From: Erythrobacteraceae bacterium
GTDB lineage: Bacteria > Pseudomonadota > Alphaproteobacteria > Sphingomonadales > Sphingomonadaceae
Length of the DNA: 64,000 bases
Direction of reading: 5' to 3'
Assembly: GCA_027486035.1 (NCBI GenBank)
Contig: JAIXPX010000034.1
Coordinates: 1 to 64,000, forward strand
Shown here: positions 30,117 through 39,653 of the stretch, piece by piece
Layout: the number at the start of each line of letters is the position of its first letter
Numbering within the stretch: position 1 is the first letter of the stretch
Notes under the pieces: model-generated
Seen by the model: only the letters and a program-made list of their open reading frames with translations
Database searches by the model: none
What the model was told of the DNA's origin: nothing
Translations under genes and position numbers: made by a program

Positions 30117-30442
30117 GCGGCGCGCAGCGTGCCTTCGGCAAGCCACTGGCGCGCGCGGCGCTGGGCTTCGGCGATTTCGCGGGCGGTCATCTCGTCGGCG
30201 ATGCTGGCCCGGCAATCGGCGGCTTCCTCGTGGCCGCGCGCGGCGGCGAGGTTGAACCACTTGTGCGCTTCGATGAGGTCGCAGGGCGCGCCGTTGCTAC
30301 CCATCGAGAAAGCCACCCCCAGGTCGAAGCAGGCCCCCGCCTGACCCCTGCCAGCCTCGGCCAGCCAGGCTCCAAGCACGCCTTCGCGGCGTGTTTCATG
30401 TGAAACATTGGCAGAAGCCGTGGCGATCGCGATGACGGTCAT
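30113..30442 (-). CDS. Sel1-repeat protein
   Basis: ACFDLGVAFSMGSNGAPCDLIEAHKWFNLAAARGHEEAADCRASIADEMTAREIAEAQRRARQWL. Confidence 0.8.
   Translation of the reverse strand: MTVIAIATASANVSHETRREGVLGAWLAEAGRGQAGACFDLGVAFSMGSNGAPCDLIEAHKWFNLAAARGHEEAADCRASIADEMTAREIAEAQRRARQWLAEGTLRAA
30392..30407. promoter_or_regulatory. parS-like variant (one mismatch), inside the Sel1 CDS
   Basis: TGTTTCATGTGAAACA vs TGTTTCACGTGAAACA. Confidence 0.4.
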
Positions 30443-30719
30443 GATGCAGTCCCCTCAGTCACCCGGCCACCGCCCCCGGCGGTCTCCGGTTCTGCGAGAA
30501 TTGCGGCCTTCATGGTCAAGAAATGATTAACGCAATCCGCGCCTGCGACCCTCGCGCTTTAGCCCCAGCCCATTTCCCAAACCCGCTTGTGCGCCTCAGG
30601 CCCCTTGCCTATAGGGCGCCCAGTGCTTTCCGCTTGCTGGGACCAAGTGAGCCAATGAAAAAATTCAGGGCGTCAGGACGCGATGGTCTTCCCAGCGGCT
30701 CACGGGACGAGAGAGCTTG

Positions 30720-31178
30720 ATGCCAACCACAGCGTCTGACGACATCGATATCCTCGAGAAAGCCAAGCGGCTGCTCGCGCCGGACTACGTCCCGGGCGAG
30801 GACGAGGAATACATGAACGAGCGCCAGCAGGCCTATTTCCGGATGCTGCTGATCGAATGGAAGCGCTCGATCCATTCCGCCGCGGGGCAGACGCTGCAAT
30901 CGCTTCAGGACGGGCCGATCCGCGAGGCCGATCTCACCGACCGCGCCTCGAGCGAGACCGACTGGGGCATCGAACTGCGCACCCGCGACCGGCAGCGCAA
31001 GCTCGTCTCCAAGATCGATGCGGCGCTGCGACGCATCGATTCGGGCGAGTACGGCTATTGCGAGGTCACGGGCGATCCGATCGGCCTGAGACGCCTCATT
31101 GCCCGTCCGGTGGCGACCATGACCGTCGAGGCGCAGGAAGCGCACGAGCGCCGCGAGAAGGTGTCGCGGGACGACTGA
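30720..31178 (+). CDS. dksA: DksA-like transcription factor (alphaproteobacterial type)
   Basis: IDAALRRIDSGEYGYCEVTGDPIGLRRLIARPVATMTVEAQEAHERREK. Confidence 0.88.
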   Translation: MPTTASDDIDILEKAKRLLAPDYVPGEDEEYMNERQQAYFRMLLIEWKRSIHSAAGQTLQSLQDGPIREADLTDRASSETDWGIELRTRDRQRKLVSKIDAALRRIDSGEYGYCEVTGDPIGLRRLIARPVATMTVEAQEAHERREKVSRDD

Positions 31179-31353
31179 TCGAAACCGGACCACAATGTGC
31201 CGGGCTGGCACAGGTCTGAAGCCCCGGTGCCTACCGGAACGCCTTATTTACCAGTCGTTTATCCAAATCTGGTTAGAGTACGCGCCGGTTTTCGCACCGG
31301 CTGCCCTCGTAGTGCGCGCGCCGGGTCTGTCAATGCAGGGAGGCGATCGGCGC

Positions 31354-31737
31354 ATGACGGAAGCAGATGCACGCAGCGCTCCGCGTGACAGCCTGTTCAT
31401 GCTCGCCGATCTGCGTGTCGAGCAGAGCGCCGAGGCCCGCCGGGTGCGTGTCCGGAACCTGTCCGACGCCGGCATGATGGGCGAAGGACAGATACGCATA
31501 CAGCGAGGAAATCGTGTTGCCGTGGAGTTGCGCAGCGTCGGTACCGTCTATGGCACGGTCGCGTGGGTGCAGGACGACCGTTTTGGCGTGGCATTCGATC
31601 ACGACATCGATTCGCAGAAGGCGCGTCGTCCGCTTCAGGTGCCTGACGATCCTGTTGCAGCCATCGTGGGCCGCTCTTGGCTGCACCGTGCCTCCATGGA
31701 GCCGCCGCCGCCGGAGGGCCCTGTCCGGAAAATCTGA
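31354..31737 (+). CDS. Single-domain PilZ (c-di-GMP binding) protein
   Basis: RSAPR (RxxxR) and NLSDAGMMG (NxSxxG) motifs. Confidence 0.78.
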   Translation: MTEADARSAPRDSLFMLADLRVEQSAEARRVRVRNLSDAGMMGEGQIRIQRGNRVAVELRSVGTVYGTVAWVQDDRFGVAFDHDIDSQKARRPLQVPDDPVAAIVGRSWLHRASMEPPPPEGPVRKI

Positions 31738-31817
31738 AGACGTTGTGCCCAACAGTCCACCTTCTCCGGCACCCCGGAAGCTGACCTGCGCTCCCTGACC
31801 TGCTAGGCCCGAACGCG

Positions 31818-33281
31818 ATGCGAATCTGGCTGACCCTGCTTGGCGTTCTGACACTTTCATCCTGCAGCCCCTCGGGCGGAGGGGGCCCGGTCGAGGTCGC
31901 CATTATCGGTACGCCAGATAGTCTCTCCCAACGCGGTGCACGGCTCGCGCCACCGGCCCAGCATGTCCTGGCCGCGACAACCGAAGGCCTGGTCGCCCTC
32001 GACGAGGCCGGGCAGGTCGTGCCCGCCATCGCCGAGCGCTGGATCGTCACAGACGACGGATTGAGCTACATCTTCCGCCTGCGAGACAATGGCTTGCCCG
32101 GTGGCGGCGAGATCACAGCCACCGACGTGCGCCAGCAGCTCCGCGATGCGATCGTCCGGGTGCGCGGAACCTCGCTCGGGCTCGACCTCGCGGTGCTGCG
32201 CGATATCCGCGCGATGACTGGCCGCGTGATCGAGGTGCGTCTCGATGCCCCCATGCCCGATTTCCTGCGGCTCCTTGCCCAGCCCGAGCTCGGCCTTGTC
32301 AAGAATGGCAAGGGCGGCGGACCGATGACCATCGCGCGCAGCAACGACAGGACAGGCGCGATTCTGACGGCGCTGCCGCCCGAAAGTCGCGGCCTGCCTG
32401 CGCGCAAGGACTGGGAGGAACTGGCTCGGCCCGTGGCTGTGCGAGCGCTTCCCACCCGAGAAGCTGTCGATGCCTTTTCGCGCGGCGATGTGGATCTGGT
32501 GCTCGGCGGCAGCCTCGTCGATTTCCCGCAAGCGGAGGCGGGACCGCTTTCACGGGGGACGATCCAGGTCGATCCGGCGCTCGGCTTGCTCGGGCTGGTT
32601 GTGCGCCGCGAAACCGATCTGCTGGCAGATCCCGGCCGCCGCGAGGCTCTCTCGATGGCAATCGACCGTGCTGCGCTGATCCAGAGCTTCAGCATCAGCG
32701 GCTGGCGCGAAAGCAGCTGGATCGTCCCGCCTGACGCCTTCGTGGACCCTCGATACGGAACTGACCGGTGGAACGGAGCCTCGTTGGAGGACCGCCGCGA
32801 GGTGGCCGCCAAACGGATCCGCGCCTGGTCCCGATCAGGGCGGGAAGCGCTTGTGCGCGTTTCCCTTCCGGACGGGCCGGGGAGCGATCTGCTGCTCGCC
32901 CGCCTGGCGGAGGACTGGGGCCAGATCGGGGTCGGCGTGAGGCGGGCACGACGCGGCGAGGGGGCCGATCTCGAGCTGCGCGACACGCTGGCCCGCTATG
33001 GCTCGCCGCGCTGGTACCTCAACCAGTTCCATTGCAGCCTCGGCCAAGGGCTTTGCTCGCCCAAGGCCGACGCTCTGGTGCGCCTCTCGCTGACCGAACG
33101 CGATCCTGCGGTGCGCGAGCGCCTGCTGGCCGAGGCCCACTCCGCACTGGTCCAGCGCGAGGTCTACATCCCGCTTGGCGCACCGGTACGCTGGTCGCTG
33201 GTGCGCGGGTCGCTTCGCAACTACCTCGCCAATGCCTGGGGGCTGCACCCCTTGTTCCCGCTTTCGCAGCCCACCACATGA
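31818..33281 (+). CDS. ABC transporter family-5 substrate-binding lipoprotein
   Basis: Lipobox LTLSSC; AATTEGLVALDEAGQVVPAIAERWIVTDDGLSYIFRLRDN; no adjacent permease/ATPase. Confidence 0.82.
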   Translation: MRIWLTLLGVLTLSSCSPSGGGGPVEVAIIGTPDSLSQRGARLAPPAQHVLAATTEGLVALDEAGQVVPAIAERWIVTDDGLSYIFRLRDNGLPGGGEITATDVRQQLRDAIVRVRGTSLGLDLAVLRDIRAMTGRVIEVRLDAPMPDFLRLLAQPELGLVKNGKGGGPMTIARSNDRTGAILTALPPESRGLPARKDWEELARPVAVRALPTREAVDAFSRGDVDLVLGGSLVDFPQAEAGPLSRGTIQVDPALGLLGLVVRRETDLLADPGRREALSMAIDRAALIQSFSISGWRESSWIVPPDAFVDPRYGTDRWNGASLEDRREVAAKRIRAWSRSGREALVRVSLPDGPGSDLLLARLAEDWGQIGVGVRRARRGEGADLELRDTLARYGSPRWYLNQFHCSLGQGLCSPKADALVRLSLTERDPAVRERLLAEAHSALVQREVYIPLGAPVRWSLVRGSLRNYLANAWGLHPLFPLSQPTT

Positions 33282-33709
33282 GGCGCATGGACACGACCGA
33301 CCAACGCCGCGCCCGGCCCATGGGCTTCGCCGTTCAGACCGGCACCGACCCCGCCTCGGTGCGCGCGCGGGTCGTCGCGATGGAGCGCCTGCTCGAGCGC
33401 AGTCTGACCATTCCCGGCATCGACGTGTCTGTCGGTCTCGACGCGCTGGTTGGCCTTGTGCCGGTGCTGGGCGAGGTGCTGACCGCCGCAATGGGCACCT
33501 ACATCGTCTGGGAGGCCCGCAACCTCGGCCTGCCGAAATGGAAGCTCGCGCGGATGGGGGCGAATGTGCTGTTCGACACCGCGATCGGCGCGATCCCCGT
33601 GATCGGCGATGCTGCGGACCTGCTGTTCCGCTCGAACAGCAAGAACCTGCGCATCCTCCTGAACCATATCGACAAGCACCACCCGCAGGCCCGGGTGATC
33701 GAGGGCTAG
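33278..33709 (+). CDS. DUF4112 family protein
   Basis: LDALVGLVPVLGEVLTAAMGTYIVWEARNLGLPKWKLARMGANVLFDTAIGAIPVIGDAADLLFRSNSKNLRIL. Confidence 0.88.
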   Translation: MRRMDTTDQRRARPMGFAVQTGTDPASVRARVVAMERLLERSLTIPGIDVSVGLDALVGLVPVLGEVLTAAMGTYIVWEARNLGLPKWKLARMGANVLFDTAIGAIPVIGDAADLLFRSNSKNLRILLNHIDKHHPQARVIEG

Positions 33710-33745
33710 TTCCCTTGTCCCTCGCGCCGCGCTAGGGGCAAGAGC

Positions 33746-34537
33746 ATGACCGCCGACGTCACCTACGCCAGCTATCTTGATCTCGGCCGCATCCTCGCGG
33801 CCCAGCATCCCGCCTCCGAGACGCATGACGAGATGCTGTTCATCATCGTCCATCAGGCGAGCGAGCTGTGGCTCAAGCTATGCCTCCATGAACTGACCGC
33901 CGCGCGCGCATGCATCGAGGCTGACGACCTGCGTCCCGCCTTCAAGATGCTGGCGCGGGTAGCGCGGGCGCAGCAGCAGTTGATCCAGAGCTGGGACGTG
34001 CTTTCGACCATGACCCCGCATGACTACTCGGCCATCCGCCCGCACCTCGGCCCCTCGAGCGGGTTCCAGTCGGCGCAGTACCGGATGATGGAATTCATGC
34101 TCGGCGGGCGCGACGGGAAGCACGTCCGGCTCCACAAGTCGAACGCCGACTGGGCCGAGCGGCTCGAGGCCGAAGCGTCCCGCGCCAGCCTCTACGACGC
34201 GGCGATCCGCCTCCTGGCGCGTCGGGGCTTTGCCATCGACGAAGGCGTGATGGCGCGCGATCTGGCTGCGGCCTATGCGCCAGACCCGAGCGTCGAGGCC
34301 GCGTGGGCGGCGATCTATCGTGATCCGCAGAGCCACTGGGACCTCTACGAGCTCGCCGAGAAGCTGGTCGATCTCGAATACCACTTCCAGCGCTGGCGCT
34401 TTGGTCATCTGAAGACGGTCGAGCGCATCATCGGCTTCAAGCGCGGCACTGGCGGGACGGCCGGAGTGCCCTATCTGGAAGGCGTGCTGAAGCAGACGTT
34501 CTTCCCCGAGCTCCTCAGCGTCAGGACCGCCATATGA
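33746..34537 (+). CDS. kynA: Tryptophan 2,3-dioxygenase
   Basis: TYASYLDLGRILAAQHPASETHDEMLFIIVHQASELWLKL; GSSGFQSAQYRMMEF. Confidence 0.95.
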   Translation: MTADVTYASYLDLGRILAAQHPASETHDEMLFIIVHQASELWLKLCLHELTAARACIEADDLRPAFKMLARVARAQQQLIQSWDVLSTMTPHDYSAIRPHLGPSSGFQSAQYRMMEFMLGGRDGKHVRLHKSNADWAERLEAEASRASLYDAAIRLLARRGFAIDEGVMARDLAAAYAPDPSVEAAWAAIYRDPQSHWDLYELAEKLVDLEYHFQRWRFGHLKTVERIIGFKRGTGGTAGVPYLEGVLKQTFFPELLSVRTAI

Positions 34538-35757
34538 CCCCCGAACAGCGCGGCGCCGAATTCGATGCGGCCGATCCGCTCGCCGGATACCGCGAGCGGT
34601 TCATCCTGCCCGAAAACGTCATCTACCTCGACGGCAATTCGTTGGGAGCGCTGCCCAAGGACACGCCCGAAACCGTGCAACGGGTGGTCGAAGACCAGTG
34701 GGGAGAGGGTCTGATCCGTTCCTGGAACAGCGCGGGCTGGTTCGACATGGCGAGCCGCATCGGCGGCAAGATCGCGCCCCTGATCGGTGCGGCCCCGCAC
34801 GAAGTGATCGTCTGCGATTCGACCAGCGTGAACCTGTTCAAGCTGATCGCCGCTGCGCTCAAGATGCGCCCGGGCCGCAAGGTGGTGCTCTCCGAACCCG
34901 GCAACTTCCCGACCGACCTCTACATGATCGCCGGGCTCGAGGCGCAGGGCCTCGCCACCCGGCGGCTGGCACCGCGCGAGACGCTTGCCGAGGCGCTCGA
35001 CGGGGACGTCGCGCTGCTGCTGCTCACGCATGTCCACTACAAGACCGGTGCGATGCACGACATGGTGGCGCTGACCCGTGCGGCGCACGCCGCCGGCGCC
35101 CTGGTGCTGTGGGATCTATCGCATTCGACGGGCGCGATGCCGGTCGACCTCGATGGAGCGGGCGCGGACTTTGCGGTCGGCTGCGGTTACAAGTACCTGT
35201 GCGGCGGGCCGGGCGCACCGGCCTTTGCCTATGTCGCCGAGCGGCATCAGGCAGCGTTGCAACAGCCGCTGACCGGCTGGTTCGGCCACGCCGCGCCCTT
35301 TGCCTTCTCCGACGACTACGCTGGCGCGCCGGGGATCGCGCGGATGCAATGCGGCACGCCCCCCGTCCTCGGCCTCGCGGCGCTCGAGGTGGGGGTCGAT
35401 CTGATCGCCGAGATCGGCGTCGGACGGCTCTACGAAAAGTCGCAGGCGCTCTCTGGCTTTTTCCTCGATTGTCTGAAGGCGCACAAGGTCGACCTCGAAC
35501 TGGTCAGCCCGCCGCGCAGCGACCAGCGCGGGAGCCAGCTCTGCTTCCGCGCGCCCCACGCCCATGCGATCTGCCAGGCGCTGATCGCAAGGGGCGTGAT
35601 CGGCGACTTCCGCGATCCCGACGTGCTGCGATTGGGCTTCGCGCCCGCCTATCTGAGCTTCGCCGACATGGCCGCCGCCGCCCGCCACCTCGCCGAGGTG
35701 CTGGCGAGCGGCGAATGGCAGCGCGCGGAGTTCAATCAGCGCGCTGCGGTGACCTAG
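34534..35757 (+). CDS. kynU: Kynureninase
   Basis: VIYLDGNSLGALPKDTPE; LVLWDLSHSTGAMPVDL; FAVGCGYKYLCGGPGAPAF. Confidence 0.95.
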   Translation: MTPEQRGAEFDAADPLAGYRERFILPENVIYLDGNSLGALPKDTPETVQRVVEDQWGEGLIRSWNSAGWFDMASRIGGKIAPLIGAAPHEVIVCDSTSVNLFKLIAAALKMRPGRKVVLSEPGNFPTDLYMIAGLEAQGLATRRLAPRETLAEALDGDVALLLLTHVHYKTGAMHDMVALTRAAHAAGALVLWDLSHSTGAMPVDLDGAGADFAVGCGYKYLCGGPGAPAFAYVAERHQAALQQPLTGWFGHAAPFAFSDDYAGAPGIARMQCGTPPVLGLAALEVGVDLIAEIGVGRLYEKSQALSGFFLDCLKAHKVDLELVSPPRSDQRGSQLCFRAPHAHAICQALIARGVIGDFRDPDVLRLGFAPAYLSFADMAAAARHLAEVLASGEWQRAEFNQRAAVT

Positions 35758-35846
35758 CCGACCGCGCTATCGGTCCGCAGGGCCGCAAGCGCACGCGCGC
35801 GAGCCGCAGGTGCCCCGGAGCGAAGCGTAGGGAATAGCGCCGAGGA

Positions 35847-35868
35847 CGAAGGCGCGGATGCGCCTTCG
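35847..35868. terminator. Hairpin between convergent kynU and SDR
   Basis: CGAAGGCGC-ggat-GCGCCTTCG; no strong T tract. Confidence 0.4.
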
Positions 35869-35871
35869 CAA

Positions 35872-36771
35872 TCAAACAGTCCGCTCAGCCTTGTCCTTCT
35901 CGTTCGTCCCCTTGATCATCGCCCGCATCTGCTCCCATTCGGCATCGCCGAGCGCGCTGAGCATCGGATAGAACGTCCCGCCATTGGCCTGGAAGCCCGC
36001 GCCGTCGATGGCGATGGTCTGGCCGTTCACGTACTCCGCGCCCGGCCCCATCAGGAACACCGCGAGGTTGGCGAGTTCGTGCATCTCGCCCGCGCGGCCC
36101 ATGGGATTGAGGCTGTTGCCCGAATTGCCGCCCGCGCCGCCCGGATGCAGCCGCGCGCTCATTCCCTTGGTCGGGAAGAGCCCCGGCGCGATGGCGTTGA
36201 ACCTCAGGCCATAGCGGCCCCACTCGGTCGCAAGGCTCTGGGTCATGGCGTTGATCGCGGGCTTGGACATGGCGGAAGGCACCACGAAGGCGCTGCCCGA
36301 CCACACCCAGGTGGTGAGGATCGACAGGAAGCTCGCCTTCTTCTTCTCCGCGATCAGCCGCTTGCCGATGTCGAGCGTCACGTAGAAGGTGCCGCGCATG
36401 ACGATGTCGGCGATGGCGTTGAAGCCGTTCACGGACAGGTCCTCGGTGCGGCTGATGAAGTTGCCGGCCGCGTTGTTGACGACGCCGGTGAGCGCGCCGC
36501 CATCGGCCCAGATCGCATCGACCATCGCGTGAATGGCGTCGGCATCCCGGATATCGCAGGCATGGCCCACGATCTTGCCGCCATGCAGTTTCGTCAGCTC
36601 TTCGGCGGTCTCGTCGAGCTTGTTCTGCCGCCGACCGCAGATGTAGACGGTCGCGCCGAGCTTCAGGAAGGCCTCGGCCATTTCGCGCCCGAGCCCGGTG
36701 CCGCCGCCGGTCACCAGAATGCGCTCGCCCGTCATCAGGCCTTCGCGGAACATCAGCTTTGAAACGTCCAT
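35872..36771 (-). CDS. SDR family oxidoreductase (2,4-dienoyl-CoA reductase-like)
   Basis: MDVSKLMFREGLMTGERILVTGGGTGLGREMAEAFLKLG; NNAAGNF; the upstream ORF extension is repeat-derived. Confidence 0.88.
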   Translation of the reverse strand: MDVSKLMFREGLMTGERILVTGGGTGLGREMAEAFLKLGATVYICGRRQNKLDETAEELTKLHGGKIVGHACDIRDADAIHAMVDAIWADGGALTGVVNNAAGNFISRTEDLSVNGFNAIADIVMRGTFYVTLDIGKRLIAEKKKASFLSILTTWVWSGSAFVVPSAMSKPAINAMTQSLATEWGRYGLRFNAIAPGLFPTKGMSARLHPGGAGGNSGNSLNPMGRAGEMHELANLAVFLMGPGAEYVNGQTIAIDGAGFQANGGTFYPMLSALGDAEWEQMRAMIKGTNEKDKAERTV

Positions 36772-36791
36772 TGTGCTTCCCTCAAGTTGGT

Positions 36792-36875
36792 CGTCATTGC
36801 GAGCGGAGCGAAGCAATCCAGAGTGGTTCGTATGGCGCTCTGGATCGCGGCGCCGCTGCGCGGCTCGCGATGACG
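36792..36875. repeat. CGTCATTGCGAG-family palindromic repeat, copy 1
   Basis: cgtcattgcgagcggagcgaagcaatccagag...ctctggatcgcggcgccgctgcgcggctcgcgatgacg. Confidence 0.85.
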
Positions 36876-36884
36876 GTTAGTCTG

Positions 36885-38093
36885 TCAAAGCCCCAGTACG
36901 GTTTTGGCAATGATGTTCTTCTGCACCTCGTCCGAGCCACCGAAGATCGTGGAGGCACGGTTGTTGAGGTACTTGCCCATCGCGGTCTGGGCATATTCGC
37001 TGCCGACGGGTTCGGGGGCCTCGTTGCCGTAAAGCGGGCGCTCGAGCGGCAATTGCAGCGCGTCGGGACCCAGCAGTTCGAGGCGGAGCACATCGACCTT
37101 CTGGCCAAGGTTCGACCCCAGCAGCTTGACCAGCGAGGTCTGCGGCCCGGGCGCGCGGCCCTTGGCGAGCTCGGCGAGGATGCGCAGTTCGGTCACTTCC
37201 AGCGCCTCGGCTTCGAGGCGAACGCGGGCAAGCCGGTCGCGGAAGCGCGGGTCATGCGCAATCGCGCCGTTGACGCCCGAGGGCTGGCTCTGGGCGAGAT
37301 TTTCGAGCCGGTCGATGCTCTGGAGCAGGCGGGGGGCATAGCACGACCCGCCGCGCTCGTTTTCGAGCAGGAACTTGGCGATGGTCCAGCCCTGGCCCTC
37401 CGCGCCGATGCGGTTCTCTTGCCGTGTTCTGGCGTCGGTGAAGAACACCGCATTGACCTCGTGATCGCCGGACATCGAGTGGATCGGGGTCACCTCGACA
37501 CCCGGCTGATCCATCGGGACGAGCACGAAGCTGATCCCCTGCTGCTTCTTGACCGTGGCATCGGTGCGCACGAGCGCGAAGATCCAGTCGGCGTGGTGCG
37601 CGTGGGTTGTCCAGATCTTGGAGCCGTTGATGACATATTCGTCGCCATCAAGCCGTGCCGTGGTCTTGAGGCTGGCGAGGTCGGAGCCCGAGCCGGGTTC
37701 CGAATAGCCCTGGCACCAGTAATCGTCGCCCGACAGGATCCCGGGCAGGAAGCGGGCCTTCTGTTCGGGCGTGCCGAATTCGCAGATTACCGGGCCGACG
37801 AGGCGCAGACCGAGGATCGCGAGCGCAGGGGCACCGGCGAGGGCGCATTCCTTCTCGAAGATGAACTTCTGCGTCGGGGTCCAGCCGGTGCCGCCGTCCT
37901 CCTTGGGCCAGTGCGGAGCGACCCAGCCCTGACGGTAAAGGATGCGGTGCCACTCCATGCCGATATCGGGCTCGACAAACACTCCGGGCGTGCGGCGTGC
38001 GCCATCGCGCAGCCGCTCGGGCAGGTTGTCCTTGAGGAAGGCGCGGACTTCCTCGCGGAAGGCGATGTCCTCAGGGGAGAAGTCCATATCCAT
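36885..38093 (-). CDS. Acyl-CoA dehydrogenase
   Basis: MDFSPEDIAFREEVRAFLKDNLP; CQGYSEPGSGSDLASLKTTA; IFGGSDEVQKNIIAKTVLGL. Confidence 0.93.
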   Translation of the reverse strand: MDMDFSPEDIAFREEVRAFLKDNLPERLRDGARRTPGVFVEPDIGMEWHRILYRQGWVAPHWPKEDGGTGWTPTQKFIFEKECALAGAPALAILGLRLVGPVICEFGTPEQKARFLPGILSGDDYWCQGYSEPGSGSDLASLKTTARLDGDEYVINGSKIWTTHAHHADWIFALVRTDATVKKQQGISFVLVPMDQPGVEVTPIHSMSGDHEVNAVFFTDARTRQENRIGAEGQGWTIAKFLLENERGGSCYAPRLLQSIDRLENLAQSQPSGVNGAIAHDPRFRDRLARVRLEAEALEVTELRILAELAKGRAPGPQTSLVKLLGSNLGQKVDVLRLELLGPDALQLPLERPLYGNEAPEPVGSEYAQTAMGKYLNNRASTIFGGSDEVQKNIIAKTVLGL

Positions 38094-38121
38094 TGCATTC
38101 GGTCCCGTAAGAATTCGTCGA

Positions 38122-38877
38122 TCAGGCACCGTCTCTCATGGCCCAGCGGATCGTGCGCCGCAGCAGGTCATAATAGACGTCATAATTCCAGGCGCACATT
38201 TCCTTGTGCGGGTAGAAATCGGCCATGCCGGGAAGGTCGTAGTGCCCGCGACAATGGCCCAGAGCGTTATATACGATCCGACCCTCCCCAATATCCCTCG
38301 TATAAACGATAGGAACCGTGGTCCTGGGCCACTGGCTCTGGGTGAATCCGGTCGCCTCGCCCTCGAAGGTGGTTTGCATCAGGGTTTCGATGGGGGCCGT
38401 GGTCTTTGACAGGTAAAGCTCGTCCACCACCTCGAAATCCTCGATCCCCCGGGTCAGCTCGTGGTCCTTGTTGACCACCTCGACCGGAAACTTGTCGATC
38501 GGCGGATGAGCGACGAATTGCGTGCCGAGCATTTCCATCACGTCGGGCCGCGCGTCCGGCGCGTCCACCAGCCCCTCGGCGGTGAAGACGAGGATCGAGT
38601 TGGTGCCGTGGAGCGCCATCCACTTGCCGCCCTTATCGAGCCACGCCTTGAGCTGCTGCGCCTGCTCCGGAGTCGGCATCAGGTCGCAGGTGTAGGTGAT
38701 GAGGAAGCGGCACTGGTCGAGCCGCTCCAGGCCCGAATAGTCCGCCGCCACAGTGGTTCGGATATGCGGGTGCTCGGCCAGCAGCTTGAGGATCTCGAGC
38801 CGGGGGTAGTCGATATCGTGATACTTGCCCGCGGCGATGAAATGCGCGTCGATGCGGGTGGCGGGTTGTTCGGCCAT
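38122..38877 (-). CDS. ThuA domain protein (paralogue 1)
   Basis: ITYTCDLMPTPEQAQQLKAWLDKGGKWMALHGTNS; GRIVYNALGHCRGHYD. Confidence 0.85.
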   Translation of the reverse strand: MAEQPATRIDAHFIAAGKYHDIDYPRLEILKLLAEHPHIRTTVAADYSGLERLDQCRFLITYTCDLMPTPEQAQQLKAWLDKGGKWMALHGTNSILVFTAEGLVDAPDARPDVMEMLGTQFVAHPPIDKFPVEVVNKDHELTRGIEDFEVVDELYLSKTTAPIETLMQTTFEGEATGFTQSQWPRTTVPIVYTRDIGEGRIVYNALGHCRGHYDLPGMADFYPHKEMCAWNYDVYYDLLRRTIRWAMRDGA

Positions 38878-38883
38878 AGTGAA

Positions 38884-39651
38884 TTAGCTCCTGATCGACC
38901 CGCCGCCATCAACAGTAAGATCGCAGCCCGTTGTGAAGCTCGCCTCGTCGCTGGCGAGAAAGACGACGGCGCGCGCCACTTCCTCGGGCTCGCCGATGCG
39001 GTTCATCGGGTGGGTCGCGGCGAAATTGGTCTCGATGTTCTCCGGCGTGTCGGCACCCGAGAACTTGTAGCGGTTGTACATCGGCGTGCGGATCGCGCCG
39101 GGGTGGACCATGTTGGCCCGGATCGGCAGGCCCCGCTCGGCAAGGTCGAGCGCCACGGATTGCGTGAGGCCCCTCAGGCCTGTCTTGGAAGCGGAGTAAG
39201 CCGCCACGAATGACGCAGGACGCAGCGCGATCATCGAGCCGATGTTGACGATCGCGCAGGGCTCGCCGCTCGCCTCCATCGCCGGGATCGCGGCGCGCAT
39301 CCCGTAGAAGGGGCCGTGGAGATTGATGTCGATGGTGCGCTCCCAGACGTCGAGCGCGCCCTCGGGGACGTTGCCGGGTTCGGAAATGCCGGCGATGTTG
39401 CACAGCACGGTGAGCTTGCCGAAGCGTGCGCGGGTGGCGGCGACAGCGGCTTCCCACTGCGCAAGCTCTCGCACGTCTAATGCCGTTGCGGCCGCGCGCT
39501 CACCCAGTTCGGCGGCGAGCTCCTGCGCCTTTTCGAGCTGCACATCGCCCAGCATCACGCTGCCGCCCTCGGCCACGATCAGCCGTGCGACCGCTGCGCC
39601 GATCCCCTCCGCGCCGCCCGAGACAAGCGCGACCTTGCCCTCCATCCGCAT
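38884..39651 (-). CDS. SDR family oxidoreductase
   Basis: VALVSGGAEGIGAAVARLI; NIAGISEPGN; YSASKTGLRGLT; GCDLTVDGGGSIRS. Confidence 0.9.
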   Translation of the reverse strand: MRMEGKVALVSGGAEGIGAAVARLIVAEGGSVMLGDVQLEKAQELAAELGERAAATALDVRELAQWEAAVAATRARFGKLTVLCNIAGISEPGNVPEGALDVWERTIDINLHGPFYGMRAAIPAMEASGEPCAIVNIGSMIALRPASFVAAYSASKTGLRGLTQSVALDLAERGLPIRANMVHPGAIRTPMYNRYKFSGADTPENIETNFAATHPMNRIGEPEEVARAVVFLASDEASFTTGCDLTVDGGGSIRS

Positions 39652-39653
39652 GG

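Noticed and set aside
31020-31140. DksA with degenerate zinc finger suspected to be a broken gene
   Set aside because: Loss of zinc cysteines is known for alphaproteobacterial DksA-like proteins; ORF intact
36759-38312. 517-aa plus ORF starting in the palindromic repeat
   Set aside because: Start lies in repeat DNA and the body is antisense to acyl-CoA dehydrogenase
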